Source of the DNA: CAWBOV01 sp963790525 | GTDB lineage: Bacteria > Actinomycetota > Actinomycetes > Mycobacteriales > Jatrophihabitantaceae | Assembly: GCA_963790525.1 (NCBI GenBank) | Contig: CAWBOV010000006.1 | Span: 124,001 to 188,000 of the forward strand | DNA length: 64,000 bases | Reading direction: 5' to 3' | Part shown: positions 51,795-60,058 of the stretch, piece after piece | Layout: each line of letters begins with the position of its first letter | How positions within the stretch are numbered: position 1 is the first letter of the stretch | Program-made: the position numbers and the translations under genes | The notes under the pieces: generated by a model | Databases searched by the model: none | Seen by the model: only the letters and a program-made list of their open reading frames with translations | What the model was told of the DNA's origin: nothing

Positions 51795-52776
51795 GTGTTC
51801 CCCGTCCGCGCGGCGGGCCTGGCGCTGGGCGTCGCGGCCGACGCCGTCTTCGCCGATCCGCAGCGCGGCCATCCCGTGGCGCTGTTCGGGCGCACGGCCG
51901 CCGCCCTGGAGCGGCGCTGCTGGGGTGACAGCCGCCGGCGGGGGGCTGCGTACACGGCGGTCTGCGTCGGCGTGCCGGTCCTCGCGGGCGCCGGGGCGGG
52001 TCGCCTGACGCGCGGGCGGCCGGTGCTGTCGGCGTTGCTGCTCGGGGCCGCGACCTGGACCGCGCTGGGCGGGACCAGCCTCGCGCGCGAGGGCGATCGT
52101 CAGGCCGGGCTGCTGGCGGCCGGGGACGTGCCCGGGACGCGCGAGCGGCTGAGCTACCTGTGTGCCCGTGACGCCCGCGAGCTGGATGCCGCCGAGCTGG
52201 CCCGGGCGACGGTCGAGTCGATGGCGGAGAACACCTCCGACGCGGTCGTCGCCCCGCTGCTCTGGGCGCTCGTCGGCGGCGTCCCCGGCGTGCTCGGCTA
52301 CCGCGCCGTCAACACCCTCGACGCCATGGTCGGTTACCGCAGCGAGCGCTACGCCCGCTTCGGCTGGGCCGCCGCCCGCCTGGACGATCTGGCCAATCTC
52401 GCGCCGTCGCGGCTGACCGCCGTGCTCACCGTCGCCGCCGCACCGCTCGCGGGCGGGTCGGCGCGCCGGGCCTGGACGGTGTGGCACCGTGACGGCAGCC
52501 GCGCATCCGAGCCCCAACGCGGGGCAGTGCGAGGCCGCCTTCGCGGGCGCGCTCGACGTCAGGCTCGGCGGGACGAACCGTTACGGCGACCACGCCGAGA
52601 CCCGTGGGGTACTCGGCGACGGCGCCGTCCCCGCGGTCGCCGACATCGCCCGCTCCACTCGGCTGGCCCGGCTGGTCGGTGCGGCGGCGGGCGCGACGGT
52701 GATACTGGCGGCCGTGACCGTCTCCGCTGCCCGGCAGGGTGCGCGCCGGATGGCGACGCAGGGGAGTCCGGCATGA
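51795..52776 (+). CDS. cbiB: Adenosylcobinamide-phosphate synthase, one frameshift
   Basis: Membrane enzyme (CobD/CbiB) that attaches the aminopropanol arm to adenosylcobyric acid. Several hydrophobic helices and the conserved blocks ARDARELDAAELARATVES, MAENTSDAVVAPLLWALVGG and NTLDAMVGYRSERYARFGW are visible. One extra base near 52501 shifts the frame before HPSPNAGQCEAAFAGALD and the C-terminal LGGTNRYGD. ~326 aa after correction. It starts at GTG 51795, 6 nt after gatB, and overlaps cobU by ATGA. Confidence 0.92.
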
Positions 52777-53324
52777 GCTGGCGGCGCGGTCCCCGGCGGG
52801 TGCTGGTGCTCGGCGGATCGCGGTCGGGGAAGTCCGGTGTCGCCGAGGAGCTGCTCGCGCGCCGGAGCGACGTGCTCTACGTGGCGACGGGACCGGCGCC
52901 CGACGCCGCGGACGCGGACTGGGCCGAGCGGGTGCGGCTGCACCGGCAGCGGCGCGCGCCGTCGTGGCGCACCCTGGAGACGCAGGACGTGGTGGCGGTG
53001 CTGGCCGAGGCCGGCGGCCCGGCCGCGCTGGTCGACTCGCTCACCACCTGGCTCAGCACCGCGATGGACCTGGCAGGCGTGTGGACCGAAGCCCCGGGGT
53101 CGGCGGAGGCTCTCCGGCTGCGGGTCGACGCGCTCGTCGAGGCGTGGCGGACATCGCGCCGGCACGTGGTCGTGGTGAGTGACGAAGTGGGTTCCGGCAT
53201 CGTCCCGGCGACCGTCTCCGGGCGGCGCTTCCGCGACGAGGCGGGGCACCTGAACGCGCGGATGGCCGCCGCCGCGGACGAGGTCTGGCTGGTCACCGCC
53301 GGCCTGCGGCAGCGGCTGAAGTGA
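52773..53324 (+). CDS. cobU: Adenosylcobinamide kinase/guanylyltransferase
   Basis: Bifunctional enzyme that phosphorylates adenosylcobinamide and transfers GMP to it. 183 aa. The P-loop is VLGGSRSGKSGVAE, the substrate region is VLYVATGPAPDA (Walker A-like second block), followed by VVVVSDEVGSGIVP and FRDEAGHLNARMAA. Overlaps cbiB and cobS by 4 nt each. Confidence 0.93.
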   Translation: MSWRRGPRRVLVLGGSRSGKSGVAEELLARRSDVLYVATGPAPDAADADWAERVRLHRQRRAPSWRTLETQDVVAVLAEAGGPAALVDSLTTWLSTAMDLAGVWTEAPGSAEALRLRVDALVEAWRTSRRHVVVVSDEVGSGIVPATVSGRRFRDEAGHLNARMAAAADEVWLVTAGLRQRLK

Positions 53325-54118
53325 CCGGCGACCGGGCCCGGCCGTGGCGGGTGGCGGCGACGATGTACTCGGTGCTCCCGGTGCCCTGCCGCGGGGACGT
53401 CGACGGCCGCGTGGCGTCCCGGGCGCTGCTCTGGCTGCCCCCGCTGGGCGTCGTCCTCGCGCTGCTGGCCGCGATCCCGGCCGTGCTCGTGCACCGCGGG
53501 GCGCCCCTGCTCGCCGCGGTCCTCGCCGTCGGCGCGCTGGCGCTGCTCACCCGCGGCCTGCACCTGGACGGCGCCGCCGACCTGGCCGACGGGCTCGGCA
53601 GCCGCAGTCCGGCCGCTCGCGCGCTGGTGATCATGCGGCAGTCCGACATCGGTCCGTTCGGCGTTGTGGCCGTGGTGTTCTGCGTGCTCGTGCAGGTCGC
53701 CGCGTTGAGCTCGTTGCTGGGGGAGTGGACGCGCCCGCAGTGCGTCGTCGCACTGGTGACCGCGGTCGTGATCGGGCGGATCGCGGTGCTGTGGGGCGCC
53801 GGGACGGGCATCCCGGCGGCGCACCCGGACGGGTTCGGCGCGCTCGTGGCGGGGTCGGTGCCGCTGGCGACCCGCGCGCTGATGAGCCTGGCTGCCCTGG
53901 CGCTGTCCGGGCTGGCCGGCGCGGCGGCCGGACTGGACGCCGCCGACGTCGCCCGCCTGGCCGGAGCCGGCGCCGTGGGCCTGCTCGCCGCCGACCTGCT
54001 CCGCCGGCACGCGGTGCGCAGGCTGGGCGGCATGACCGGTGACGTCTTCGGTGCGCTGGTCGAGACCGCGACCGGCACCACCCTGGCGGTCCTGGTCGTG
54101 GCGTTGTCGTGGCGCTGA
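53321..54118 (+). CDS. cobS: Adenosylcobinamide-GDP ribazoletransferase
   Basis: Cobalamin synthase that joins the lower ligand alpha-ribazole to adenosylcobinamide-GDP, in the membrane. 265 aa with about 6-7 helices. Signature LTRGLHLDGAADLADGLGSR, an acidic metal-binding site, and RRLGGMTGDVFGALVE near the C-terminus. It starts at GTG 53321 overlapping cobU (GTGA). Last gene before the riboswitch gap (54119-54445). Confidence 0.94.
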   Translation: MTGDRARPWRVAATMYSVLPVPCRGDVDGRVASRALLWLPPLGVVLALLAAIPAVLVHRGAPLLAAVLAVGALALLTRGLHLDGAADLADGLGSRSPAARALVIMRQSDIGPFGVVAVVFCVLVQVAALSSLLGEWTRPQCVVALVTAVVIGRIAVLWGAGTGIPAAHPDGFGALVAGSVPLATRALMSLAALALSGLAGAAAGLDAADVARLAGAGAVGLLAADLLRRHAVRRLGGMTGDVFGALVETATGTTLAVLVVALSWR

Positions 54119-54182
54119 GCCGGCCCACCCCGCCGTGGTACCGGACTCACTCGTTTGACCCCTGCTCCGCGGTGTGATGGGC

Positions 54183-54345
54183 TGGGGTCGTTACGTCGAC
54201 GGCAGTGAAGGAAGTCGGTGAGATTCCGACGCGGGCCCGCCACTGTCACCGGGGAGCGACCTCGAACGAGCCACGGCCGCAGATGCGGTTGGAAGGGACG
54301 AGGAAGCACCGATCCGGAAGCCAGGACACTTCGGCCGTCGATCCG
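54183..54345 (+). ncRNA. Cobalamin riboswitch
   Basis: The 327-nt gap between cobS and cobQ holds a B12 aptamer. Diagnostic parts are GAAGTCGGTGAGATTCC followed by CGGGCCCGCCACTGTCACC, and the B12-box core GGAAGCCAGGACAC about 60 nt later. A TTGACC (54155-54160) may be its -35 element. Downstream, ACCACGGGCGTGGT can form a small hairpin that could belong to the expression platform. It should repress the cobQ operon when adenosylcobalamin is abundant. Boundaries are approximate. Confidence 0.9.
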
Positions 54346-54433
54346 TCAGACCACGGGCGTGGTTCCCCGAGGAAGGCTCGTACCCGACTGTGTCCGCCAC
54401 CGCGCGCCGCTCGCCTGCGCTCCCGGCTGCCCG

Positions 54434-54439
54434 TAGCGT
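54434..54439 (+). promoter_or_regulatory. Possible -10 box between riboswitch and cobQ
   Basis: TAGCGT, 6 nt, GTG of cobQ at 54446. There is no ribosome-binding site before this GTG. If used, it would make a leaderless message that bypasses the riboswitch. Confidence 0.38.
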
Positions 54440-54445
54440 GCCCGC

Positions 54446-55957
54446 GTGAGCGGGGCACTGCTCGTGGCCGGTACCACCTCCGACGCCGGGAAGAGCGTGG
54501 TCACCGCCGGCATCTGCCGCTGGCTGGCCCGCCAGGGCGTCAAGGTCGCGCCGTTCAAGGCCCAGAACATGTCGCTCAACTCGTTCGTGACCCGCGACGG
54601 TGCCGAGATCGGCCGTGCGCAGGCGATGCAGGCCGCCGCGGCGCGGGTCGAGCCCGAGGCGGCGATGAACCCCGTCCTGCTCAAGCCCGGCGGTGAGCGC
54701 CACAGTCAGGTCGTGCTCCTCGGCCGGCCGATCGGCGAGGTCGACGCGCTGAGCTACCGCGCGCTCAAGGCCCGGCTGCAGACGTCGGTGGCGGCCTCGC
54801 TGGCCGACCTGCGCAGCCGGTTCGACGTCGTGGTGTGCGAGGGCGCGGGCAGCCCCACCGAGATCAACCTGCGCAGCACCGACATCGCGAACATGGGGCT
54901 GGCGCGCAGCGCCGACCTCCCGGTCATCGTGGTCGGCGACATCGACCGGGGCGGGGTGTTCGCCGCGATGTTCGGCACCCTGGCACTGCTCGAACCCGCC
55001 GACCAGCGCCTGATCGCCGGGTTCGTCGTGAACAAGTTCCGCGGTGACCCCGCCCTGCTCGCGCCCGGCCTGCGGATGCTCGCCGACCTCACCGGCCGCC
55101 CGACCCTGGGCGTGCTGCCGTGGGTGCCCGGCCTCTGGCTGGACGTCGAGGATTCCCTGGATCTCGAGCGGCGCGTCCTCGAGGAGCACCCGCCGGTCGG
55201 TGCCGAGACCCTGCGCGTGGCGGTCGTCCGGCTCCCCATGATCAGCAACTTCACCGACGTCGACGCCCTGGCCGCCGAGCCGGGCGTGACCGTGCGCTTC
55301 GTGACGTCGCCGGCCGAACTGGCCGACGCCGACGTGGTGATCCTGCCGGGCAGCCGTGCCACGGTCGCCGACCTGGCCTGGCTGCGCAGCAGGGGCCTGG
55401 ACGCCGCGCTCGCCGCCCGCGCGGCCGAGGGGCGCCCCGTGGTCGGGATCTGCGGCGGTTTCCAGATGCTCGCCGAGGTGATCGTCGACGACGTCGAGAG
55501 CGGGGCCGGCAACGTCGCGGGGCTCGGGCTGCTGCCGGCGCGCGTCGAGTTCGGTGCCGACAAGGTCCTCGCGCGCCCGAGCGGGCACTGGCGGGGCACG
55601 CAGGTCCACGGCTACGAGATCCATCACGGCATCACCACCGTCGAGGGCGGTGAGGAGTTCCTCGACGGCTGCCGGGTCGGCGCGGTCTGGGGCACCACGT
55701 GGCACGGCGTCTTCGAGAACGACGACTTCCGGCGGGCCTTCCTCACCGATCTGGCGCGTGCCGCCGGACGGTCCTTCGAGGCGGCACCGGGCACCTGTTT
55801 CGGCGCGCTGCGCGAGGAACGGCTCGACGTCCTCGCCGACCTCGTCGCCGACCACCTCGACACCGACGCGCTGCTCCGCCTCATCGACACCGGCGCGCCC
55901 GCCGGCCTGCCCTTCGTCGCGCCCGGCGCGCCGCGCCCCCCGGAGGGACACCAGTGA
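54446..55957 (+). CDS. cobQ: Cobyric acid synthase
   Basis: Glutamine-dependent amidase that amidates four carboxylates of adenosyl-cobyrinic acid a,c-diamide. 503 aa, intact. The N-terminal dethiobiotin-synthetase-like ATP domain reads VAGTTSDAGKSVVTAGICRW and KVAPFKAQNMSLNSFVT. The class I glutamine amidotransferase domain has a Cys336 nucleophile in GICGGFQML and His near 393 in YEIHHG. The stop overlaps the next GTG by 4 nt. Confidence 0.96.
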   Translation: MSGALLVAGTTSDAGKSVVTAGICRWLARQGVKVAPFKAQNMSLNSFVTRDGAEIGRAQAMQAAAARVEPEAAMNPVLLKPGGERHSQVVLLGRPIGEVDALSYRALKARLQTSVAASLADLRSRFDVVVCEGAGSPTEINLRSTDIANMGLARSADLPVIVVGDIDRGGVFAAMFGTLALLEPADQRLIAGFVVNKFRGDPALLAPGLRMLADLTGRPTLGVLPWVPGLWLDVEDSLDLERRVLEEHPPVGAETLRVAVVRLPMISNFTDVDALAAEPGVTVRFVTSPAELADADVVILPGSRATVADLAWLRSRGLDAALAARAAEGRPVVGICGGFQMLAEVIVDDVESGAGNVAGLGLLPARVEFGADKVLARPSGHWRGTQVHGYEIHHGITTVEGGEEFLDGCRVGAVWGTTWHGVFENDDFRRAFLTDLARAAGRSFEAAPGTCFGALREERLDVLADLVADHLDTDALLRLIDTGAPAGLPFVAPGAPRPPEGHQ

Positions 55958-58071
55958 TCACCGCATTCCCGTTCACCGCGATCGTCGGCATGGACGACCT
56001 GCGCCTGGCCCTCGTCCTCAACGCGGTGTCGCCGTCCATCGGCGGCGTGCTCGTGCGGGGGGAGAAGGGGACCGCGAAGTCCACGATGGTGCGCGGCCTC
56101 GCCGCGGTCCTGCCCGAGGTGGCGGTGGTGACCGGGTGCCGCTTCTCCTGCGACCCCGCCGACCCCGATCCGGCCTGCCCCGACGGCCCGCACGACGCGG
56201 GTGAGGGGCGGACGGTGCGCCCGACCCGCCTGGTGGAACTCCCCGTCGGCGCGAGCGAGGACCGCCTGGCCGGCTCGCTGGACCTGGAGCGCGCACTCGC
56301 CGACGGCGTGAAGTCCTTCGAACCGGGACTGCTGGCGGCCGCGCACCGCGGCGTGCTCTACGTCGACGAGGTGAACCTGCTCCACGACCACCTCGTCGAC
56401 CTGCTGCTGGATGCCGCCGCGCTCGGCACCGCCTACGTCGAGCGCGAGGGCGTCTCGGTCCGGCACGCGGCACGGTTCCTCCTCGTCGGGACGATGAACC
56501 CCGAGGAGGGCGAGCTGCGGCCGCAACTGCTCGACCGATTCGGCCTGACCGTGGAGGCGGCGGCGCCCCGTGAGCCGGCGGTCCGGGCCGAGGTCGTCCG
56601 GCGCCGGCTCGCCCACGACGCCGACCCGGACGCGGCGGTGCGGCGATGGGCCGACGCCGAGCGGGAGCTGGCGGACTCGATCGTCGCGGCGCGGGCGCTG
56701 CTCGCCTCGGTCGTCCTCACCGACCGAGCATTGACGCAGATCACGTCCGTGTGCGCCTCCTTCGACGTGGACGGCCTGCGGGCCGACCTGGTCATGGCCC
56801 GGACCGCGATCGCGCACGCTGCCTGGGCGGGGCGGGTGGAGGTGAGCGGCGAGGACGTCCGCGTGGCGGCGCGGCTGGCCCTCCCGCACCGCACGCGCCG
56901 CAACCCCTTCGACCCGCCCGGCATCGACGAGCAGCGCCTGGACGACGCGCTCGAGCAGGCCGGCGTCGACGAGGGTGACGACGAGCCTGATGACGACGGC
57001 GGCACGCCCGACGACGGCGGTGCACCCGACGGGGGCCGCCCGGACGACGGCGGTGCACCTGACCGCGACGCCCCCGAAGGCAACGGTCCCGACAGCGGTC
57101 CCTACGGCGGCCCTGACGGGGGCGCCCCGGCCCCGCACGACCCGCGTGGGCCTGAGGGCGCGGCGACGCCCGCGCAGGACGATGCATCGGCCGATTCCCC
57201 TCCGCAGACCGGCGCTCCCGCACCCGAGCAGCCACCCCAGACACCCGCCGCGGCGTTCCGGACCCGCCGCCTGGAGGTCGAGGGCGTCGGCCTGGGTGCC
57301 CCTGGGCGCCGCTCGCCGGCACGATCCGACAGCGGGCGGGTCACCCGTGCCGAACTGCCGAACGGTCCGCTGACCCGGCTGCACCTGCCTGCCACCGTGC
57401 TCGCCGCGGCTCCGCACCAGCGAGCCCGCGGCCGCACCGACGGCGGGCTCCGGCTCCGCCGCGGCGACCTGCGCCAGGCCCGCCAGGAGGGGCGCGAGAG
57501 CAACCTCGTGCTGTTCGTCGTCGACGCCAGCGGGTCGATGGCGGCGCGCTCGCGCATGTCCGCGGTGACCGGCGCGGTCATGAGCCTGCTCGTGGATGCC
57601 TATCAGCGCCGCGACAAGGTCGGCCTCATCACGTTCCGGGGCGCGGAGGCGGAGCTCGCCCTGCCGCCCACGTCCTCCGTCGAGGCCGCGGCGGCGCGCA
57701 TCTCGGCCCTGCCCACGGGCGGGCGCACTCCGCTGGCCGCCGGCCTCATCAGGGCGCACGACGTGCTGCGCGTGGAGCAGATGCGGGACCCGCGCCGGCG
57801 CCCGCTGCTCGTGGTGGTCACCGACGGCCGGGCCACCAGTTCCTCGCGCGCGACCGGCGGCCTCGATCCGGTGGCAGCGTCCCGGCGGGCGGCCGGGCTG
57901 CTGCAGGCGGCCGGGGTCAGTTCGGTCGTCGTCGACTGCGAGACCGGCATGATCCGGCTCGGGCTCGCGGCGGAGCTGGCGCGCGCCCTCGGCGGTACGG
58001 CGTTGCGCCTGGACGAGCTCGCCGCGGGTGCGCTCGCCGACACCGTGCGCGTGCTGCGGGACGTGGCCTGA
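55954..58071 (+). CDS. ChlI-ChlD-type chelatase ATPase/VWA subunit
   Basis: 705 aa fusion. Residues ~1-330 form an AAA+ domain of the BchI/ChlI type (P-loop RGEKGTAKST, Walker B GVLYVDEVNLL, sensor LVGTMNPEEGELRPQ). Residues ~335-440 are an Asp/Gly/Pro-rich linker. Residues ~515-705 form a von Willebrand A domain with MIDAS DASGS (Asp524) and later TDGRAT. In a cobalamin operon it most likely powers cobalt insertion together with CobN, which is not in this window. GTG 55954 follows GGAGGG. Confidence 0.9.
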   Translation: MITAFPFTAIVGMDDLRLALVLNAVSPSIGGVLVRGEKGTAKSTMVRGLAAVLPEVAVVTGCRFSCDPADPDPACPDGPHDAGEGRTVRPTRLVELPVGASEDRLAGSLDLERALADGVKSFEPGLLAAAHRGVLYVDEVNLLHDHLVDLLLDAAALGTAYVEREGVSVRHAARFLLVGTMNPEEGELRPQLLDRFGLTVEAAAPREPAVRAEVVRRRLAHDADPDAAVRRWADAERELADSIVAARALLASVVLTDRALTQITSVCASFDVDGLRADLVMARTAIAHAAWAGRVEVSGEDVRVAARLALPHRTRRNPFDPPGIDEQRLDDALEQAGVDEGDDEPDDDGGTPDDGGAPDGGRPDDGGAPDRDAPEGNGPDSGPYGGPDGGAPAPHDPRGPEGAATPAQDDASADSPPQTGAPAPEQPPQTPAAAFRTRRLEVEGVGLGAPGRRSPARSDSGRVTRAELPNGPLTRLHLPATVLAAAPHQRARGRTDGGLRLRRGDLRQARQEGRESNLVLFVVDASGSMAARSRMSAVTGAVMSLLVDAYQRRDKVGLITFRGAEAELALPPTSSVEAAAARISALPTGGRTPLAAGLIRAHDVLRVEQMRDPRRRPLLVVVTDGRATSSSRATGGLDPVAASRRAAGLLQAAGVSSVVVDCETGMIRLGLAAELARALGGTALRLDELAAGALADTVRVLRDVA

Positions 58072-58685
58072 TGCCGCAGGGGCAACCCACGTCGGTTCCG
58101 CAGGACGGCCTGACCACGCGGGCCCGGCGCAACCGGCCGCTGCTGATCGTCCATACCGGCGACATGCGGGGCAAGTCGACCGCGGCGTTCGGGCTGGCGT
58201 TGCGCGGGTGGAACCAGGGCTGGTCGATCGGGGTGTTCCAGTTCGTCAAGAGCGCCAAGTGGCGTGTCGGCGAGGAGGCCGCGTTCAAGGCCCTGGGTGA
58301 GCTGCACGAGAGCACCGGCGCCGGTGGCGCGGTCTCCTGGCACAAGATGGGCGAAGGCTGGTCCTGGATCCAGCGCCCGGGCTCCGAGGCCGATCACGCG
58401 GCCGACGCCCGCGAGGGATGGAACCAGATCAAGCGCGACCTCGCCGAGGAACGGCACGGCCTGTACGTCCTCGACGAGTTCACCTACCCGATGGGCTGGG
58501 GCTGGGTGGACGTCGACGAGGTCGTCGCCACGCTGCGCGACCGCCCGGGGCATCAGCACGTGATCATCACCGGGCGCCGGGCGGATCCCCGCCTGATCGA
58601 CGCCGCGGACATGGTCGTGGACATGACCAAGGTCAAGCACCCGATGGACGCGGGCCAGAAGGGCCAGCGGGGGATCGAATGGTGA
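58071..58685 (+). CDS. cobO: Cob(I)yrinic acid a,c-diamide adenosyltransferase
   Basis: CobA/CobO/BtuR-type P-loop enzyme that adds the adenosyl group from ATP to Co(I) corrinoid. 204 aa. P-loop HTGDMRGKSTAAFGLALR; LYVLDEFTYPMGWGWVD and HVIITGRRADPRLIDAAD are conserved blocks. ATG shares one base with the preceding stop (TGATG). Confidence 0.95.
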   Translation: MPQGQPTSVPQDGLTTRARRNRPLLIVHTGDMRGKSTAAFGLALRGWNQGWSIGVFQFVKSAKWRVGEEAAFKALGELHESTGAGGAVSWHKMGEGWSWIQRPGSEADHAADAREGWNQIKRDLAEERHGLYVLDEFTYPMGWGWVDVDEVVATLRDRPGHQHVIITGRRADPRLIDAADMVVDMTKVKHPMDAGQKGQRGIEW

Positions 58686-60058
58686 CCTCCCACGACATCC
58701 CGCGCCTGGTCATCGCCGCGCCGGGCAGCGGGCACGGCAAGACCAGCGTCGCGACGGGCCTGCTCGGCGCGTTCGCGGCCCGTGGCCTGACGGTGTCGCC
58801 GCACAAGGTCGGCCCCGACTACATCGACTCGGGGTACCACGCCCTCGCGGCCGGGCGCCCCGGGCGCAACCTGGATCCCTGGCTGACCGGTGAGGAGCGG
58901 GTGGCGCCGCTGTTCCTGCACGGCGCGCTGACACCCCGTCGCGCCGACGTGGCGATCATCGAAGGCGTCATGGGTCTCTACGACGGAGCGACGGGACGGC
59001 AGGGGTTCGCATCCACCGCCCACGTCGCGTCCCTCCTCGACGCGCCTGTGCTGCTCGTGGTCGACGGCTCGGCGCAGGGTCGGTCGGTGGCGGCACTGGT
59101 CCACGGCTTCGCCAGCTTCGACCCGGGTGTGCGGGTGGCGGGCGTGATCCTCAACCGGGTCGGGAGCGACGTCCACGAGCACATCCTGCGCGATGCCCTC
59201 GCGGGGACGGGGATCCCGGTGCTGGGCGCGATCCGCCGCCAGGCCGCGCTCGCGACTCCCTCCCGTCACCTCGGCCTCATCCCCGCCGCGGAGCGCGCGG
59301 TGCAGGCGCAGGACACGATCGCCGCCCTGACCGCGGTCGTCGAGTCCTCGGTCGACCTCGACGCCGTCCTCGCGGTGGCTCGGAGCGCGCCGCCCGTGCG
59401 GGCCGCGGCCTGGGATCCCGTCGCGGAGATCGGCACCGTCGTCCCCGGCCGGCCGCGCATTGCGATCGCCGACGGCGCGGCCTTCACGTTCTGCTACACC
59501 GAGACCGCCGAGCTGCTGACCGCCGCGGGCGCGGAGGTCGTCCGGGTGGATCCGCTCGTCGACACCGGGCTGCCCGACGGGTGTGCCGCTCTGGTGATCG
59601 GCGGAGGGTTTCCGGAGATCTACGCCGGCGATCTCGCCGCCAACGAGCCGATGCGCAAGGACATCGCCGACTTCGCCGCCTCGGGCGCACCGCTCGTCGC
59701 CGAGTGCGCGGGTCTGCTGTACCTCGCGCGCAGCCTCGACGGCGTCCCCATGTGCGGCGTCCTCGACACCGACGCTGCGATGGGGGAACGGCTGACGCTC
59801 GGCTACCGCGAGGCCGTGGCCGTCAGCGACTCGGTGCTCGGGCCGGCCGGCACGCGCGTGCGCGGTCACGAGTTCCACCGCACGGGCTGCAGTCCGTCAG
59901 CCGGGCCGTCCCCGGCGTGGCAGTGGAACCGGAACGGTCCCGACGGCTTCGTCCACGCGGGGGTCCACGCGTCCTACCTGCATCTGAACTGGGCGGGATC
60001 CCCGTCGATCGCCCGCTCGATCGTGGCTGCCGCGGCTGCTCCGGCGGCGCGGCGGTGA
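58679..60058 (+). CDS. cobB: Cobyrinate a,c-diamide synthase
   Basis: CobB/CbiA glutamine amidotransferase that amidates the a and c side chains before adenosylation. 459 aa. ATP domain IAAPGSGHGKTSVATGLLGA with KVGPDYIDSGYHALA; amidotransferase domain with VIGGGFPEIYAGDLAAN, Cys in LVAECAGLLYLA and the terminal HASYLHLNWAG. ATG 58679 or GTG 58682; both overlap the cobO stop. Confidence 0.95.
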   Translation: MVTSHDIPRLVIAAPGSGHGKTSVATGLLGAFAARGLTVSPHKVGPDYIDSGYHALAAGRPGRNLDPWLTGEERVAPLFLHGALTPRRADVAIIEGVMGLYDGATGRQGFASTAHVASLLDAPVLLVVDGSAQGRSVAALVHGFASFDPGVRVAGVILNRVGSDVHEHILRDALAGTGIPVLGAIRRQAALATPSRHLGLIPAAERAVQAQDTIAALTAVVESSVDLDAVLAVARSAPPVRAAAWDPVAEIGTVVPGRPRIAIADGAAFTFCYTETAELLTAAGAEVVRVDPLVDTGLPDGCAALVIGGGFPEIYAGDLAANEPMRKDIADFAASGAPLVAECAGLLYLARSLDGVPMCGVLDTDAAMGERLTLGYREAVAVSDSVLGPAGTRVRGHEFHRTGCSPSAGPSPAWQWNRNGPDGFVHAGVHASYLHLNWAGSPSIARSIVAAAAAPAARR

